From Sediminitomix flava (lineage in GTDB: Bacteria > Bacteroidota > Bacteroidia > Cytophagales > Flammeovirgaceae), in NCBI RefSeq assembly GCF_003149185.1, contig NZ_QGDO01000003.1, positions 62,001 to 126,000 of the forward strand: a stretch of DNA of 64,000 nucleotides. The letters are read 5' to 3'. The first letter of the stretch is position 1. The number at the start of each line of letters is the position of its first letter. Both the position numbers and the translations under genes were made by a program. The notes beneath the pieces were generated by a model. The model worked only from the letters and a program-made list of their open reading frames with translations, was not told the DNA's origin and made no database searches. Positions 22,618 through 31,823 of the stretch are shown one piece after another.

Positions 22618-24714
22618 CTAGATTCTAACACCTACAAGTGTGATATCATCTCTTTGCGCTTCATTGCCTTGATGTTTTTCAAGAGCCAACTCGAAGGCTT
22701 CTTTTTGTTCTGTCATAGAGAGTCCGTGGACGGCTTCTATGAGTTTTTCTAGCATTGGAGTGCCAAATTTCTTTCTATTCTTGTTCGGGTTATCAATGTA
22801 TCCATCGGTAGTTAGGTAGATTGAATCACCAGCAGATAAACTCAATTCAGAATTCGAAAACTCCATATTATTTCTATTCCTTTTGTTACCACCAATGCTC
22901 AGTCTAGTACCACTAATTTTTTGGAGCTGATTGTCTTTTACATAGTACAGAGGTCTTTTTGCTCCTGCATAAGTAATTTTACAATCATCATTTTCCAAAT
23001 ATTCCATGCGACAAAGTGCGATGTCCATTCCAGCATCATGCTTTTTCCCATGCCTTGTGTAGCTGATTGCTTTGATAAGTTTGGCATGTAAAAGGTTCAG
23101 AATTTTACTTGGGTCAGATTCGTATTCTGCTTCTACAATTTCATTGAGTAAGGAGTAGGCAAGTAGTGACATAAAAGCACCAGGAACACCGTGACCTGTA
23201 CAATCTATGACCGCCAAGAAATGAAAGTTTTGTCTTTTCACTAGCCAATAGAAATCACCAGAGACAATGTCTTTTGGTTTATAAATGACAAAATTATTCT
23301 GAAACGAATCTTTCATTCTATTTTCAAAAGGTAATAGTGCCTCTTGAATAATTTGAGCTGCAGAAATACTGTCAGTTAATCTGTTATTATAATCATTAAG
23401 ATTGATGTTGACCTTTTCAAGGTGGTCTCTCTGAGATAGCACTTCTTCATTAAGCTGTGTGAGCTCTTCGGTTTGAACCATAAGCTCTTGCTGTTGCTCA
23501 TAGAGTTGACTCTTCTGCTCAGTGAGAATGGTATTCTTACGCTTTCTGTCTCGATTGCTTTTAAATAAGAAAACAAGGAAGAAAATAGTGGTAAACATCC
23601 CTACACCTAGCGACATCATTATCCAATTTTGTCTTTCAAGTTGAGCTTCCTGAAGTTCTAATTTCTGCTCGTTCAGTAGATAATCCTTTTGCTTTTGCTC
23701 AATTTCATACTGTGCCTGTACTTGAGCCAATTGATTCAACTGCGCTTGGTTGTAGATCTTATCATTTATTCTTTTGTATTCATGATAAGCTTCTAGCGCA
23801 TTTTTATAATCTTTTTTATTGATGTAGATATCATGAAGAATCAGATATCCTTGACGTTCCAAGTCATCAAACTCATTCTCTTGAGCAATCTTAATTCCTT
23901 TATTTACTTCTTTGAAAGCCTTTGTGTTAACATTCATTTTCTGAAAAGTGGTCGCTTTCTTATAAAGTCCACTGATCATACTTGAAGTATAACCGTTTTG
24001 TTCAAGGTTATTGATTGCAAAATTAAGTGCCTCTAAGGCTTCATTGAAATTTCCCTTCTCTCTTTGGATATCTGCATAGGAAAGTAAAATGTTAGGCTCG
24101 GTTGAATTAAAGGTTTTGTTAGAAATATCAATGGCTTTCAAGATGTAGTAATCAGCACTATCAATCTTATTTAGGTTGATGTAAACCTCTGAAATATTTC
24201 TAAGTGTAATCATCTGACTTCTAGGGTCAGGGTTTTCTGCTTGGTTTCTGATCGAGTCTACTTGGAGGAAATATTTTAAGCCTTCTCTTAAATGGTTTTG
24301 TGCACAGTAAACAGCTCCAATATTTTGGAGTAAACTAATTTCTTGCTGATCATAATTTAATTTTTTAGCAACTTTCAATGCATTGAAAAAGCTTTGAAGA
24401 GCTTCTGCATATTTTGAGTTTGTAAAATGGTTCGAACCCATAGTGTTGTAGGCATCATAAATACCATACTTATAGTCAATACTTTGGGCAATTTCTAAAG
24501 CCTCTTCTCCTAACTTTAGCCCTCTTACAGGGTTGATTTGATGATATCGATATCCTAACTCATTCAATAAATAAACCCTATTAGAGTCCACCTGAGTATA
24601 GGTTTTTACCTCGTTTTCAAGGCTATCTATAATATTGTGTTGGGCTGATAGCAGAGAAAATGAAAATAAAAAGTATACAAGTAAGCTTGTAAAAGTTACG
24701 TTTCTACAATTCAT
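22618..24714 (-). CDS. TPR-containing SpoIIE/PP2C-type serine phosphatase
   Basis: This 698-residue membrane signalling protein has a signal peptide ending LLSAQ. Tetratricopeptide repeats occupy about 30-330. A coiled-coil stretch rich in Q and E (about 330-362) leads to one membrane helix at about 364-386, and another coiled coil spans about 390-445. The SpoIIE/PP2C phosphatase domain follows (about 450-698), with metal-binding aspartates in VSGDFYWL and AVIDCTGHGVPGAFMSLL. In this architecture the TPR part lies outside the membrane and the phosphatase in the cytoplasm. It would dephosphorylate an anti-sigma-antagonist-type partner. No partner gene lies next to it. It converges on cgkA and is probably unrelated to the PUL. 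Confidence 0.93.
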   Translation of the reverse strand: MNCRNVTFTSLLVYFLFSFSLLSAQHNIIDSLENEVKTYTQVDSNRVYLLNELGYRYHQINPVRGLKLGEEALEIAQSIDYKYGIYDAYNTMGSNHFTNSKYAEALQSFFNALKVAKKLNYDQQEISLLQNIGAVYCAQNHLREGLKYFLQVDSIRNQAENPDPRSQMITLRNISEVYINLNKIDSADYYILKAIDISNKTFNSTEPNILLSYADIQREKGNFNEALEALNFAINNLEQNGYTSSMISGLYKKATTFQKMNVNTKAFKEVNKGIKIAQENEFDDLERQGYLILHDIYINKKDYKNALEAYHEYKRINDKIYNQAQLNQLAQVQAQYEIEQKQKDYLLNEQKLELQEAQLERQNWIMMSLGVGMFTTIFFLVFLFKSNRDRKRKNTILTEQKSQLYEQQQELMVQTEELTQLNEEVLSQRDHLEKVNINLNDYNNRLTDSISAAQIIQEALLPFENRMKDSFQNNFVIYKPKDIVSGDFYWLVKRQNFHFLAVIDCTGHGVPGAFMSLLAYSLLNEIVEAEYESDPSKILNLLHAKLIKAISYTRHGKKHDAGMDIALCRMEYLENDDCKITYAGAKRPLYYVKDNQLQKISGTRLSIGGNKRNRNNMEFSNSELSLSAGDSIYLTTDGYIDNPNKNRKKFGTPMLEKLIEAVHGLSMTEQKEAFELALEKHQGNEAQRDDITLVGVRI

Positions 24715-24859
24715 AAAAAATAAATAAAAGTGTATGTTAATTGTATGAATAAGCCTTTAGATATGTGGTAGTGGTGGTGAATATCTAAAACTTATTTTAT
24801 AGTGTTAATAATTGTATTTATTGGTTAATGGGCGGCAATATACTAGGATATATAAGAAT

Positions 24860-24893
24860 AAAAAAAGCCTCCCTTAAAAATTAAAGGAGGCTC
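24860..24893 (-). terminator. Terminator of the SulP gene
   Basis: On the minus strand GAGCCTCCTTTAA pairs with TTAAGGGAGGCTT around a short T loop, followed by a T run. It starts 24 bases after the stop codon. Confidence 0.85.
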
Positions 24894-24916
24894 TTAGTTC
24901 AATCTTAAAGATTAAA

Positions 24917-26563
24917 TTATTGTGCAGGCTCGATGGCTGTATTATCGAAATCTTTTTGATGAGCAACTACATGATATCTTGGATCATCAATATCATCTTC
25001 AATAATTGCATGCAAGTGATAACTATAATTTGCCTTCTTCAGTAACACTTTACACTCTTCACTCAAGTGTTTTAGTTTTACTGTTTTTCCTACTTTTTCA
25101 TATTTTTCAACAATACTAATGATTGCTTCAATACCAGAGTGGTCAGAAACTCTAGATTCGATAAAGTCAATCTCTACATTTTGTGGATCGCCTTTTACAT
25201 CAAATTTTGAGTTGAAGTCTGAGATAGAACCAAAGAATAATGGACCCCAGATTTCATATACTTTTGTTCCGTCATTTTTTAGACGTTTACGAGCACGGAT
25301 TCTTTTTGCATTTTCCCAAGAGAATACCAATGCTGAAACGACAACACCAGCAAGTACTGCAATAGCAAGATCAAAAACTACTGTAAGTCCTGATACAAGA
25401 ATCAATACAAATGCATCTGATTTAGGTACTTTAGGGATTACTCTAAAGCTTGACCATGCGAATGTTCCGATAACAACCATAAACATTACACCAACAAGAG
25501 CAGCGATAGGAACCATCTCGATATAAGCAGATGCAAACAAGATGAAACATAGTAGAGTAACTGCTGCTACAATTCCTGAAAGTCTACCTCTACCTCCTGA
25601 GTTGATATTGATAAGTGACTGACCAATCATAGCACATCCACCCATACCACCAAACAAGCCAGTGATGATGTTTGCAGAACCTTGAGCGATACATTCTCTG
25701 TTACTGCTACCTCTTGTTTCAGTGATATCGTCAATCAAGTTTAGTGTCATCAATGACTCAATAAGACCAATGGCAGCCAAAATCAAGGCGTAAGGAAGCA
25801 TGAAAGTAAAAGATTCCCAAGTATAAAGTCCGTTACCTGGTTCAAACAATTGCCATTGTAGTTGAGGAAGTCCACCTTTTAGACCTTCTCCACCACCGTT
25901 TCGGATAAATGAACCTACAGTTTGTACATCTAGTCCTCCCGCAATCACAATTGCAGAAACAACCAAGATACCTGTAAGTGCCGCAGGAACTTTCTTAGTT
26001 AGCTTAGGTAAGAAATACATGATAGCCATTGTAAGTGCTACCAAAGCAACCATGATATATAATTCACTTCCTTGAAGCCATACTTTTTCTCCTCCAATTG
26101 TCTCTTTAAACATTCCCAATTGAGAAAGGAAAATTACGATTGCAAGACCGTTTACAAATCCCATCATAACTGGGTGAGGGATCAAACGAACAAATTTACC
26201 CAACTTAAATACCCCAGCACTGATTTGGATAATACCCATAAGGATTACCGTAGCGAAAAGGTAGTTAAGTCCCATATTTTCAACAGGGATAGCCATAGCC
26301 ATTCCCATTTCATTTCCTTCTTTTACAAGGTTGACCAATACTACAGCCAATGCACCTGTTGCTCCAGAAATCATACCCGGACGTCCACCAAATGCAGCTG
26401 TAATTAATCCGATCATAAAAGCCGCATACAATCCTACCAAAGGATCAACACCAGCAACAAAGGCAAAAGCAACCGCTTCCGGTACTAAGGCCAAAGCAAC
26501 GGTAAGACCCGATAAGATATCATCTTTTGCGTTAGCGGTCTTTTTCTTGATTAGTTCAATCAT
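24917..26563 (-). CDS. SulP-family (SLC26) anion transporter with STAS domain
   Basis: This 548-residue inner-membrane protein has about 12-14 membrane segments in residues 15-420. It carries the SulP signature VALALVPEAVAFAFVAGVDPLVGLYAAF near the N terminus, here split over two helices. A cytoplasmic STAS domain occupies about 435-530. Family members carry sulfate, bicarbonate or other small anions, often with sodium or protons. The substrate cannot be told from sequence. Sulfate release by the nearby sulfatase gives only a weak contextual hint. It is monocistronic, with a recognisable promoter and terminator. Confidence 0.94.
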   Translation of the reverse strand: MIELIKKKTANAKDDILSGLTVALALVPEAVAFAFVAGVDPLVGLYAAFMIGLITAAFGGRPGMISGATGALAVVLVNLVKEGNEMGMAMAIPVENMGLNYLFATVILMGIIQISAGVFKLGKFVRLIPHPVMMGFVNGLAIVIFLSQLGMFKETIGGEKVWLQGSELYIMVALVALTMAIMYFLPKLTKKVPAALTGILVVSAIVIAGGLDVQTVGSFIRNGGGEGLKGGLPQLQWQLFEPGNGLYTWESFTFMLPYALILAAIGLIESLMTLNLIDDITETRGSSNRECIAQGSANIITGLFGGMGGCAMIGQSLININSGGRGRLSGIVAAVTLLCFILFASAYIEMVPIAALVGVMFMVVIGTFAWSSFRVIPKVPKSDAFVLILVSGLTVVFDLAIAVLAGVVVSALVFSWENAKRIRARKRLKNDGTKVYEIWGPLFFGSISDFNSKFDVKGDPQNVEIDFIESRVSDHSGIEAIISIVEKYEKVGKTVKLKHLSEECKVLLKKANYSYHLHAIIEDDIDDPRYHVVAHQKDFDNTAIEPAQ

Positions 26564-26604
26564 AATTATTGAAATATTCTCTTAAATTCTGTGAAAAACG
26601 GAGG

Positions 26605-26636
26605 CAAACCTAATGACATTTAAGGGACAATCCAAT
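26605..26636 (-). promoter_or_regulatory. Promoter of the SulP gene
   Basis: On the minus strand, ATTG (26633-26636) is separated by 20 bases from TAGGTTTG (26605-26612). This is a good match to the Bacteroidota TTTG-N19-TAnnTTTG promoter, about 40 bases before the start codon. Confidence 0.65.
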
Positions 26637-26751
26637 TAAGCGTACAACTTACGTTCTATATTTTTCCTTAATAATTAAATATTTCTACAACTATTCTAAT
26701 CAGTTTTCGTAACGAGGAGGTTATTGCTACATATTATATTTTGATGAAATC

Positions 26752-27687
26752 TTAGAGGAAAGATTTTTGAAGTATGGTTTGCATCACGAAGTTCATCCTT
26801 TCTTCAGTCGTCTTATTTCCATCTATCCAAATGATTTCAGTTCCCTTTTTTTCCATTCTTCGGAACCAAGTCATCTGCTTTTTTGCAAACTGATGGATGG
26901 CAGTATTTAGCTTTTGGTACATATCATTGTAGTTTAGCTCACCTTGAATGTATTGAGTGACAAAACGATATTCTAGACCATAAAACTTCAATTGTTCAGC
27001 AGTAAAGCCTTGATCTAGTAAGCCTTGAACTTCTTCTATCATTCCTTCTTCTAGTCTCTGTTTAAGCCTTTTGGTGATTTTTTCTTTGACAATTGTACGG
27101 TCTAGGTTGATACCGAAAATAAGATGGTTGATGGGAGGGAAGTCATTTTTTAGTGCTTCATTTTCTTTTTCGAATAGAGAAATCTCTATGGCATTGACTA
27201 ACCGTTTTCGATCTGTAATATCTGTAGTATTGTGGAGGGGTCTATATTCTTTGAGAATCTCGATTAATTCGTCATTTTCTTTATCCGCCAAATCAGCTCT
27301 TAATTCAATATTTCTTGGGACATCAAGAAGTCTATAGCCTTTTACTACAGAGTCGATATACATTCCTGTTCCTCCGCAAAGAATGGGGATTTTTCCTTTC
27401 TGATGGATATCTTCAAAAGTGGTTAAAAAGTCTTTCTGAAACTCGAAGACATTGTATTCATAGCCTGGATCTTTGATGTCTATGAGGTGATAAGGAATCT
27501 GAGTCCCATCGTTAAGCGTATATTCATTTAGGTCTTTTCCACTACCTATGTCCATTCCTCTGTAAACTTGTCTTGAATCTGCGCTAATAATTTCCCCTTG
27601 TATCAGCTTTGCAAGTTGAACGCCTAAATTTGTTTTTCCAGAGGCAGTAGGTCCTAAAATGGTAATTAGTGGTAAGCTATTCATCAC
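26752..27687 (-). CDS. miaA: tRNA dimethylallyltransferase
   Basis: This 311-residue enzyme adds a dimethylallyl group from DMAPP to N6 of A37 in tRNAs that read UNN codons. The P-loop GPTASGKTN lies near the N terminus. DSRQVYRGMDIGSGK and GGTGMYIDSVVKG are the family's substrate-binding motifs, and the C-terminal half holds the helical insert with QFAKKQMTWFRR. The length is normal. The start is one of two adjacent ATGs. It lies 80 bases after the DUF5996 gene with its own probable promoter. Confidence 0.97.
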   Translation of the reverse strand: MMNSLPLITILGPTASGKTNLGVQLAKLIQGEIISADSRQVYRGMDIGSGKDLNEYTLNDGTQIPYHLIDIKDPGYEYNVFEFQKDFLTTFEDIHQKGKIPILCGGTGMYIDSVVKGYRLLDVPRNIELRADLADKENDELIEILKEYRPLHNTTDITDRKRLVNAIEISLFEKENEALKNDFPPINHLIFGINLDRTIVKEKITKRLKQRLEEGMIEEVQGLLDQGFTAEQLKFYGLEYRFVTQYIQGELNYNDMYQKLNTAIHQFAKKQMTWFRRMEKKGTEIIWIDGNKTTEERMNFVMQTILQKSFL

Positions 27688-27690
27688 AGT

Positions 27691-27751
27691 TCTTCTTAAT
27701 CCTTTAATTGAAATACAAATATAGTTGTAATTCTGTGAAGGATTAAGAAGA
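27691..27751. repeat. 14-base spaced inverted repeat around the miaA promoter
   Basis: TCTTCTTAATCCTT (27691-27704) and its exact complement (27738-27751) flank 33 bases. The candidate -7 element of miaA lies between the arms. There is no T run. It could be an operator, a messenger hairpin, or both. Confidence 0.65.
27716..27723 (-). promoter_or_regulatory. Candidate -7 element of the miaA promoter
   Basis: TATATTTG on the minus strand matches TAnnTTTG exactly. It would give a leader of about 20 bases before the miaA start. The -33 element is weak. Confidence 0.5.
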
Positions 27752-27767
27752 GACCAGTTGATACGAT

Positions 27768-28697
27768 TTATAATTCATCAATAGGAGGTACTCTAAAACC
27801 TTCAATATCCCAATTGGCTTTTTGGGCACCTGCTTGGTAGCTACTTTCAAAAAAGTCTAAAAGTGCTTGGTGTGGGTTTTCTTCTTGTAATAAATCTGCA
27901 TAGGTGTAAAGAGCCATCTGAGTACCATTATTTTCTACCCATTTAGCAGATTTGGGTTCCAATGGCATTTTTTCTAAACCTTCAGGTGAAGGATAGGTGT
28001 ATGAATAAAATGCCGGTTCTCTTACGGTATCATCCCCTGCCCAAAAACCAAAACTAATGACTTCATGACTATATGCATCTTTATCTGAAGCTCTAGCAGA
28101 AGAGTCTAGCGGAGGGGCTTTTTTCCCATTAAATCTAGTGATGGCTAAATCCATATGGTGCCAATAGAGTTGTACAGGACAAGTTTTACCATAAAAACGT
28201 CCTCCAAATTCTCTCATTACGGCTGTTACCCACATGAGTATTTTCCAAAATCGTTTGACATATTCTAAATCAAACTGTCTGTAAGTATGTAATTCTGAAA
28301 ATTTCTTATCTATCGGTAAATCAAAAGGGTATTCATAAATAGGCGGATGAATGCCGAATTCTTCAAGGGCATGCATAAACCTTTGATAAATGATATCGAT
28401 ACTTACTCCATTGGTGAGTGTAATGGCATTTTTATGATTGAGACTATTGTATAGTTCAAGTTGTCCCTTGTGTACATTTAAAGTTATGTCTAATGATTTG
28501 AATCCATCGCCATAAGGTATAGGACCTGTTGAAAAACCTCTTGGAGTAATATATTCTGTGATATACCACCAGTGGTTTTTTCTTGGACTAAGTCCCATTC
28601 TTACTTTGCCAATAATTTGAAGAATTAGATGAAGCATCATTTTGCTATCTTCCCATTCTTCTAAGGGAAGCTCAGGTAATTTAGTTTTTGAAGACAT
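27768..28697 (-). CDS. DUF5996 family protein
   Basis: This 309-residue protein has no signal peptide. It matches the DUF5996 pattern as I recall it: LPLEEWEDSKMMLHLILQIIGKVR at the start (here given in part), NHWWYITEYITPRG, then FYGKTCPVQLYWHHMDLAITRF, SHEVISFGFW and AFYSYTYPSP. The many conserved aromatic and histidine residues suggest an enzyme or ligand-binding protein, but the function is unknown. It starts 23 bases after the second DUF1254 gene and is almost certainly in the same operon, which links DUF5996 with two exported DUF1254 lipoproteins. Confidence 0.85.
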   Translation of the reverse strand: MSSKTKLPELPLEEWEDSKMMLHLILQIIGKVRMGLSPRKNHWWYITEYITPRGFSTGPIPYGDGFKSLDITLNVHKGQLELYNSLNHKNAITLTNGVSIDIIYQRFMHALEEFGIHPPIYEYPFDLPIDKKFSELHTYRQFDLEYVKRFWKILMWVTAVMREFGGRFYGKTCPVQLYWHHMDLAITRFNGKKAPPLDSSARASDKDAYSHEVISFGFWAGDDTVREPAFYSYTYPSPEGLEKMPLEPKSAKWVENNGTQMALYTYADLLQEENPHQALLDFFESSYQAGAQKANWDIEGFRVPPIDEL

Positions 28698-28720
28698 AAT
28701 CTTTTTTATGGGTATTTGAA

Positions 28721-30229
28721 TTATTTTTTTCTATCAATATCGGGTAATCGCCAAGTTTTGTCGAAAAAGGCTTGTGTTGGGGCGTAACATCTAAAATACG
28801 CAAACCATCCTTCATTTTGATTGGAGTAAATGAAATTTGATTCAGAAACTTCTTTGGGCTTTTCAGGACCAATTGTGATCGTTATAGAACCGTCATCATT
28901 TTTCACAAGTTCATCTCTTGAACTGACTCCAGGATTTCGATCTTTATTATCTATAAATGATCTCGTTTCTTGGGCATAGACAATGAATGACCAAAATTGT
29001 TCTGCGGGTACGTTTGGAGGTATAGTAAGCTGATAGGTATTTGAGCCATCTAACCAATTTCCTTCAGCATCTTCATAAGCTGAAAGATATTTGGAACCGA
29101 CTCCAACTAATTCCTTCATCATTCCATCGGACATTGAAAATGCTTCCCAACAATAAGAAACCAATCCATCAAGCTCTTTCATTCCATTTTTATTGATATG
29201 ATCGGAATTGGATAAACCTTTGAGCGGTACGGTCCACTTTGATTTGTCGCCATAAAATGGCTGAATGAAAAAGCGTCTGCCATTGGAAAGGCTTTCAGCC
29301 ATCGCCTTACCATGTCTCGCAGCTTTTGCTAAAATTTGTTTTTGCTGTATCGTTGGATTGAAGTAAGTCCCTTTTTCGATACCAACCCTTTGTAAAAATT
29401 GTAACATGTATCGGTCTTCCTCTGGAAAATCTTCAATCTGAATGATTTCATTTAATGCTTTCCAGAATGCCATTCCTTCAGGGTGCCAACCTTTGTAGTT
29501 TTGTTCTCCTATTGAAATGACTTTAGTGTTACTTTCTTCACCTAAAGGGTAAAGTTTGTGCGCTTCTTCAAGTTCTTTCATTTTGAGGGAATCTGTACTA
29601 AGAATACGTGTTCCTACCCAAAACAAATTCGTTTTTGACCGTAAAACAAAGTCAGCTCCGTGATTATTGGGTTCGTCCCAAGACTCATGTAAAACCAAAT
29701 ATTTACCACCAAATCCCTTGTCTTTACCAACAAGCCCAAGGTCTGCGATATGTCTAGATTCTATATCGTTCAGAATACCTGCTGTAGGTCCTGCTGGCAC
29801 TTCAATGATAAGAGGTCCTGTTTCCTTTAAATTCGGAAAAGCAACCATATATGGTGTGTTCAGATTTGAAGTGATGATATTATATTTTTCCTCTAAAGTG
29901 TTATAGCTTACAAAGTCAAGTGGACCAGCTACACTAAGGTTTGCTTGTCTCCATGCATCATTTACCAATATGGCTACGCCCCATAAAAATGCTTGCGTAG
30001 CTCCATGAAAAGCCATTTCACTATACATTTTTGCTATGGTTCTTTTAGTTGGATACCCACTTTGACTGTAGTCTAATTCTTTATCCTCTTCTTCTAAATT
30101 TGTTTCTAGTGCTTTTTCTTCACAATTCAAAAAGCTTAAAATAAGAATACTATAGATGAGGACTTTAAAGACTTTTATGATGTTTTTATTTGATACGCTT
30201 AATATCTGGTAATCTCCAAGTTTTATCAT
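28721..30229 (-). CDS. DUF1254/DUF1214 lipoprotein, second tandem copy
   Basis: This protein of about 485-502 residues is a close paralogue of the gene just upstream. It shares the core GPLDFVSYNTLEEKYN, NLNTPYMVAFPNL, EVPAGPT and the C-terminal NEGWFAYFRCYAPTQAF. A lipoprotein signal ends in LSFLNC. The start is a problem. The ATG at 30229 adds a non-signal-like stretch overlapping the end of the first copy. The signal peptide itself would begin at ATC/ATA (30181/30178), seven bases or fewer after the previous stop codon. Longer upstream extensions are only another-frame reading of the first copy. DUF1254/DUF1214 proteins are exported and of unknown function. Confidence 0.85.
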   Translation of the reverse strand: MIKLGDYQILSVSNKNIIKVFKVLIYSILILSFLNCEEKALETNLEEEDKELDYSQSGYPTKRTIAKMYSEMAFHGATQAFLWGVAILVNDAWRQANLSVAGPLDFVSYNTLEEKYNIITSNLNTPYMVAFPNLKETGPLIIEVPAGPTAGILNDIESRHIADLGLVGKDKGFGGKYLVLHESWDEPNNHGADFVLRSKTNLFWVGTRILSTDSLKMKELEEAHKLYPLGEESNTKVISIGEQNYKGWHPEGMAFWKALNEIIQIEDFPEEDRYMLQFLQRVGIEKGTYFNPTIQQKQILAKAARHGKAMAESLSNGRRFFIQPFYGDKSKWTVPLKGLSNSDHINKNGMKELDGLVSYCWEAFSMSDGMMKELVGVGSKYLSAYEDAEGNWLDGSNTYQLTIPPNVPAEQFWSFIVYAQETRSFIDNKDRNPGVSSRDELVKNDDGSITITIGPEKPKEVSESNFIYSNQNEGWFAYFRCYAPTQAFFDKTWRLPDIDRKK

Positions 30230-31643
30230 AATAAGCCTTTTTGGGGTCATAACATCTGAAATAGGCAAACCATCCCTCATTTGGATTGGTATACAAGAAA
30301 TTCGTCTTAGGAACACCCTTTGGACGTTTGGGACCCATTGTGATTGTAAAAGAACCATCAATATTTTGATAGAGATTTCCTTTTGAGCTTAACCCTGGTT
30401 TTCTATCCTTATTTTCTATAAATGTTCTCGTAGCTTGTGAGTACACAATAAATGACCAAAATTTCTCGGCAGGGACATTGGCAGGAATGTCAAGTTCATA
30501 GGTAAAAGAGCCATTAAGCCAATCTCCATGTTGGTCTTCATAAGTCGCAAGGTACTTTGAGCCTGCTCCAATCAAGTCTTGCATCATTCCTTCAGAAACC
30601 GAAAAAGCCTCCCAACAATAGGAAACCAATCCATCAAATTCTTTCATCCCGTTTACGTTGACGTGATTGGCATTGGTTAAGCCACCATAGTGTACAGTCC
30701 ATTTTGTACCATCATTGTAATAAGGGGTGATTAAGAACCTTCTTCCGTTTGATAAACTCTCAGCCATAGCTTTACCATGACTGGCGGCTTTTCTTAATAT
30801 CTTTTTTTGCTGAATACTGGGTTTAAATTCTTTTCCTTTTTCAATTCCTACACGTTCTAAAAATTGTAGAATGTATCGATCTTCTGGAGGGAAGTCTTCT
30901 TCTTGTACCACTCGATGAATCGCTTCCCAAAAAGCAAGTCCTTCGGGTTGCCAACCTTGGAAAACTTTATTACCTATAGAAACTACATTCGTTTCAGGTT
31001 TCTGACCTAATGGATAAATTTTGTGCGCTTTCTGAAGCTTCTGAACTTCCTCATCATCGGAGGTGAGAATACGAGTTCCTACCCAAATCAAGTTGGTTTT
31101 TGCTCTGTAAATGAAATCTGCATTATGGTTTTCTGGAACCTCCCAACTTTCATGAAGAATTAGGTATTTGCCTCCTTCTCCTTGATCTGGGCCTGTTAGT
31201 CCTATATCACCAATATTCCGAGATTCGATATCATTGAGTAATCCACCTGTTGGTCCTGCAGGAACTTCCAAAATTAGAGGCCCTGTTTCGCTGAGGTTAG
31301 GGAATGCCAACATATACGGTGTATTCAAGTTGGAAGTGATGGTATTGTATTTTTCTTCCAACGTATTGTAGGTCACAAAGTCCAATGGACCAGCTACACT
31401 CAAGTTCACTTGTCGCCAAGTGTCATTTACCAATACAACTGTTCCCCATAAGTAGGCTTGCGTAGCACCATGATATGCCATTTCCTCGAACATATCCTCA
31501 ACGGTTTCTTTAGTGGGGTAACCGATGACGCTGTATTCGGGGTCTTTAATTTCTTCTTCTTCCTTTTTTTGTTTTTTTTCGGGTTCACAGGAAGTCAAGA
31601 AAATGAAGTTAAATAAGAAATATATGTATAATAATAATCTCAT
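30186..31643 (-). CDS. DUF1254/DUF1214 lipoprotein, first tandem copy
   Basis: This protein of about 485 residues has a lipoprotein signal that begins at the ATG at 31643 and ends in FLTSC. A longer start at 31670 adds nine residues without signal character and is less likely. The N-terminal DUF1254 region has GPLDFVTYNTLEEKYN, NLNTPYMLAFPNL and EVPAGPTGG. The C-terminal DUF1214 region has FWSFIVYSQATRTFIENKDRK and ends NEGWFAYFRCYDPKKAYYDK. A charged linker rich in K and E follows the lipidated cysteine. It is divergent from the ribosomal-protection-like gene and heads the operon DUF1254-DUF1254-DUF5996. Confidence 0.92.
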   Translation of the reverse strand: MRLLLYIYFLFNFIFLTSCEPEKKQKKEEEEIKDPEYSVIGYPTKETVEDMFEEMAYHGATQAYLWGTVVLVNDTWRQVNLSVAGPLDFVTYNTLEEKYNTITSNLNTPYMLAFPNLSETGPLILEVPAGPTGGLLNDIESRNIGDIGLTGPDQGEGGKYLILHESWEVPENHNADFIYRAKTNLIWVGTRILTSDDEEVQKLQKAHKIYPLGQKPETNVVSIGNKVFQGWQPEGLAFWEAIHRVVQEEDFPPEDRYILQFLERVGIEKGKEFKPSIQQKKILRKAASHGKAMAESLSNGRRFLITPYYNDGTKWTVHYGGLTNANHVNVNGMKEFDGLVSYCWEAFSVSEGMMQDLIGAGSKYLATYEDQHGDWLNGSFTYELDIPANVPAEKFWSFIVYSQATRTFIENKDRKPGLSSKGNLYQNIDGSFTITMGPKRPKGVPKTNFLYTNPNEGWFAYFRCYDPKKAYYDKTWRLPDIKRIK

Positions 31644-31725
31644 TGGGTTTTGCCTTAACGCACATTGCAAACTATATAACTGCTAAAAAATAGACTTCGG
31701 TTTATTTATTGAAAGAGATGTAAGA

Positions 31726-31785
31726 ATGTCTGACTTATTAAGTAATCCTTGTATTGAGCAGCATGAATATCTTTTGAATGTTTAA
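31726..31785 (+). CDS. Possible 19-codon leader peptide before the TetM-like gene
   Basis: An ATG at 31726 opens a short frame (MSDLLSNPCIEQHEYLLNV) that stops 38 bases before the GTPase gene. A small inverted repeat (AATTG/CAATT) lies between the two. Leader peptides control some ribosomal protection genes by attenuation. A frame this short can arise by chance, and no ribosome binding site is seen. Confidence 0.2.
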   Translation: MSDLLSNPCIEQHEYLLNV

Positions 31786-31823
31786 ATTGCATTTCAATTA
31801 GAAGTGAGCAAAGCAAAAAGGGA

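Noticed and set aside
25119-26585. Three plus-strand frames of 84-135 codons across the SulP gene
   Set aside because: They are antisense to a well-supported membrane transporter, and their composition mirrors its helices.
28681-28872. Minus-strand frame of 63 codons at the end of the second DUF1254 gene
   Set aside because: It is an alternative-frame reading of the conserved DUF1254 C-terminal codons. The same reading appears at the end of the first copy, which shows only paralogy.
30229-30361. Long N-terminal extension of the second DUF1254 protein
   Set aside because: It overlaps the conserved end of the first copy in another frame and places the lipoprotein signal far from the N terminus.
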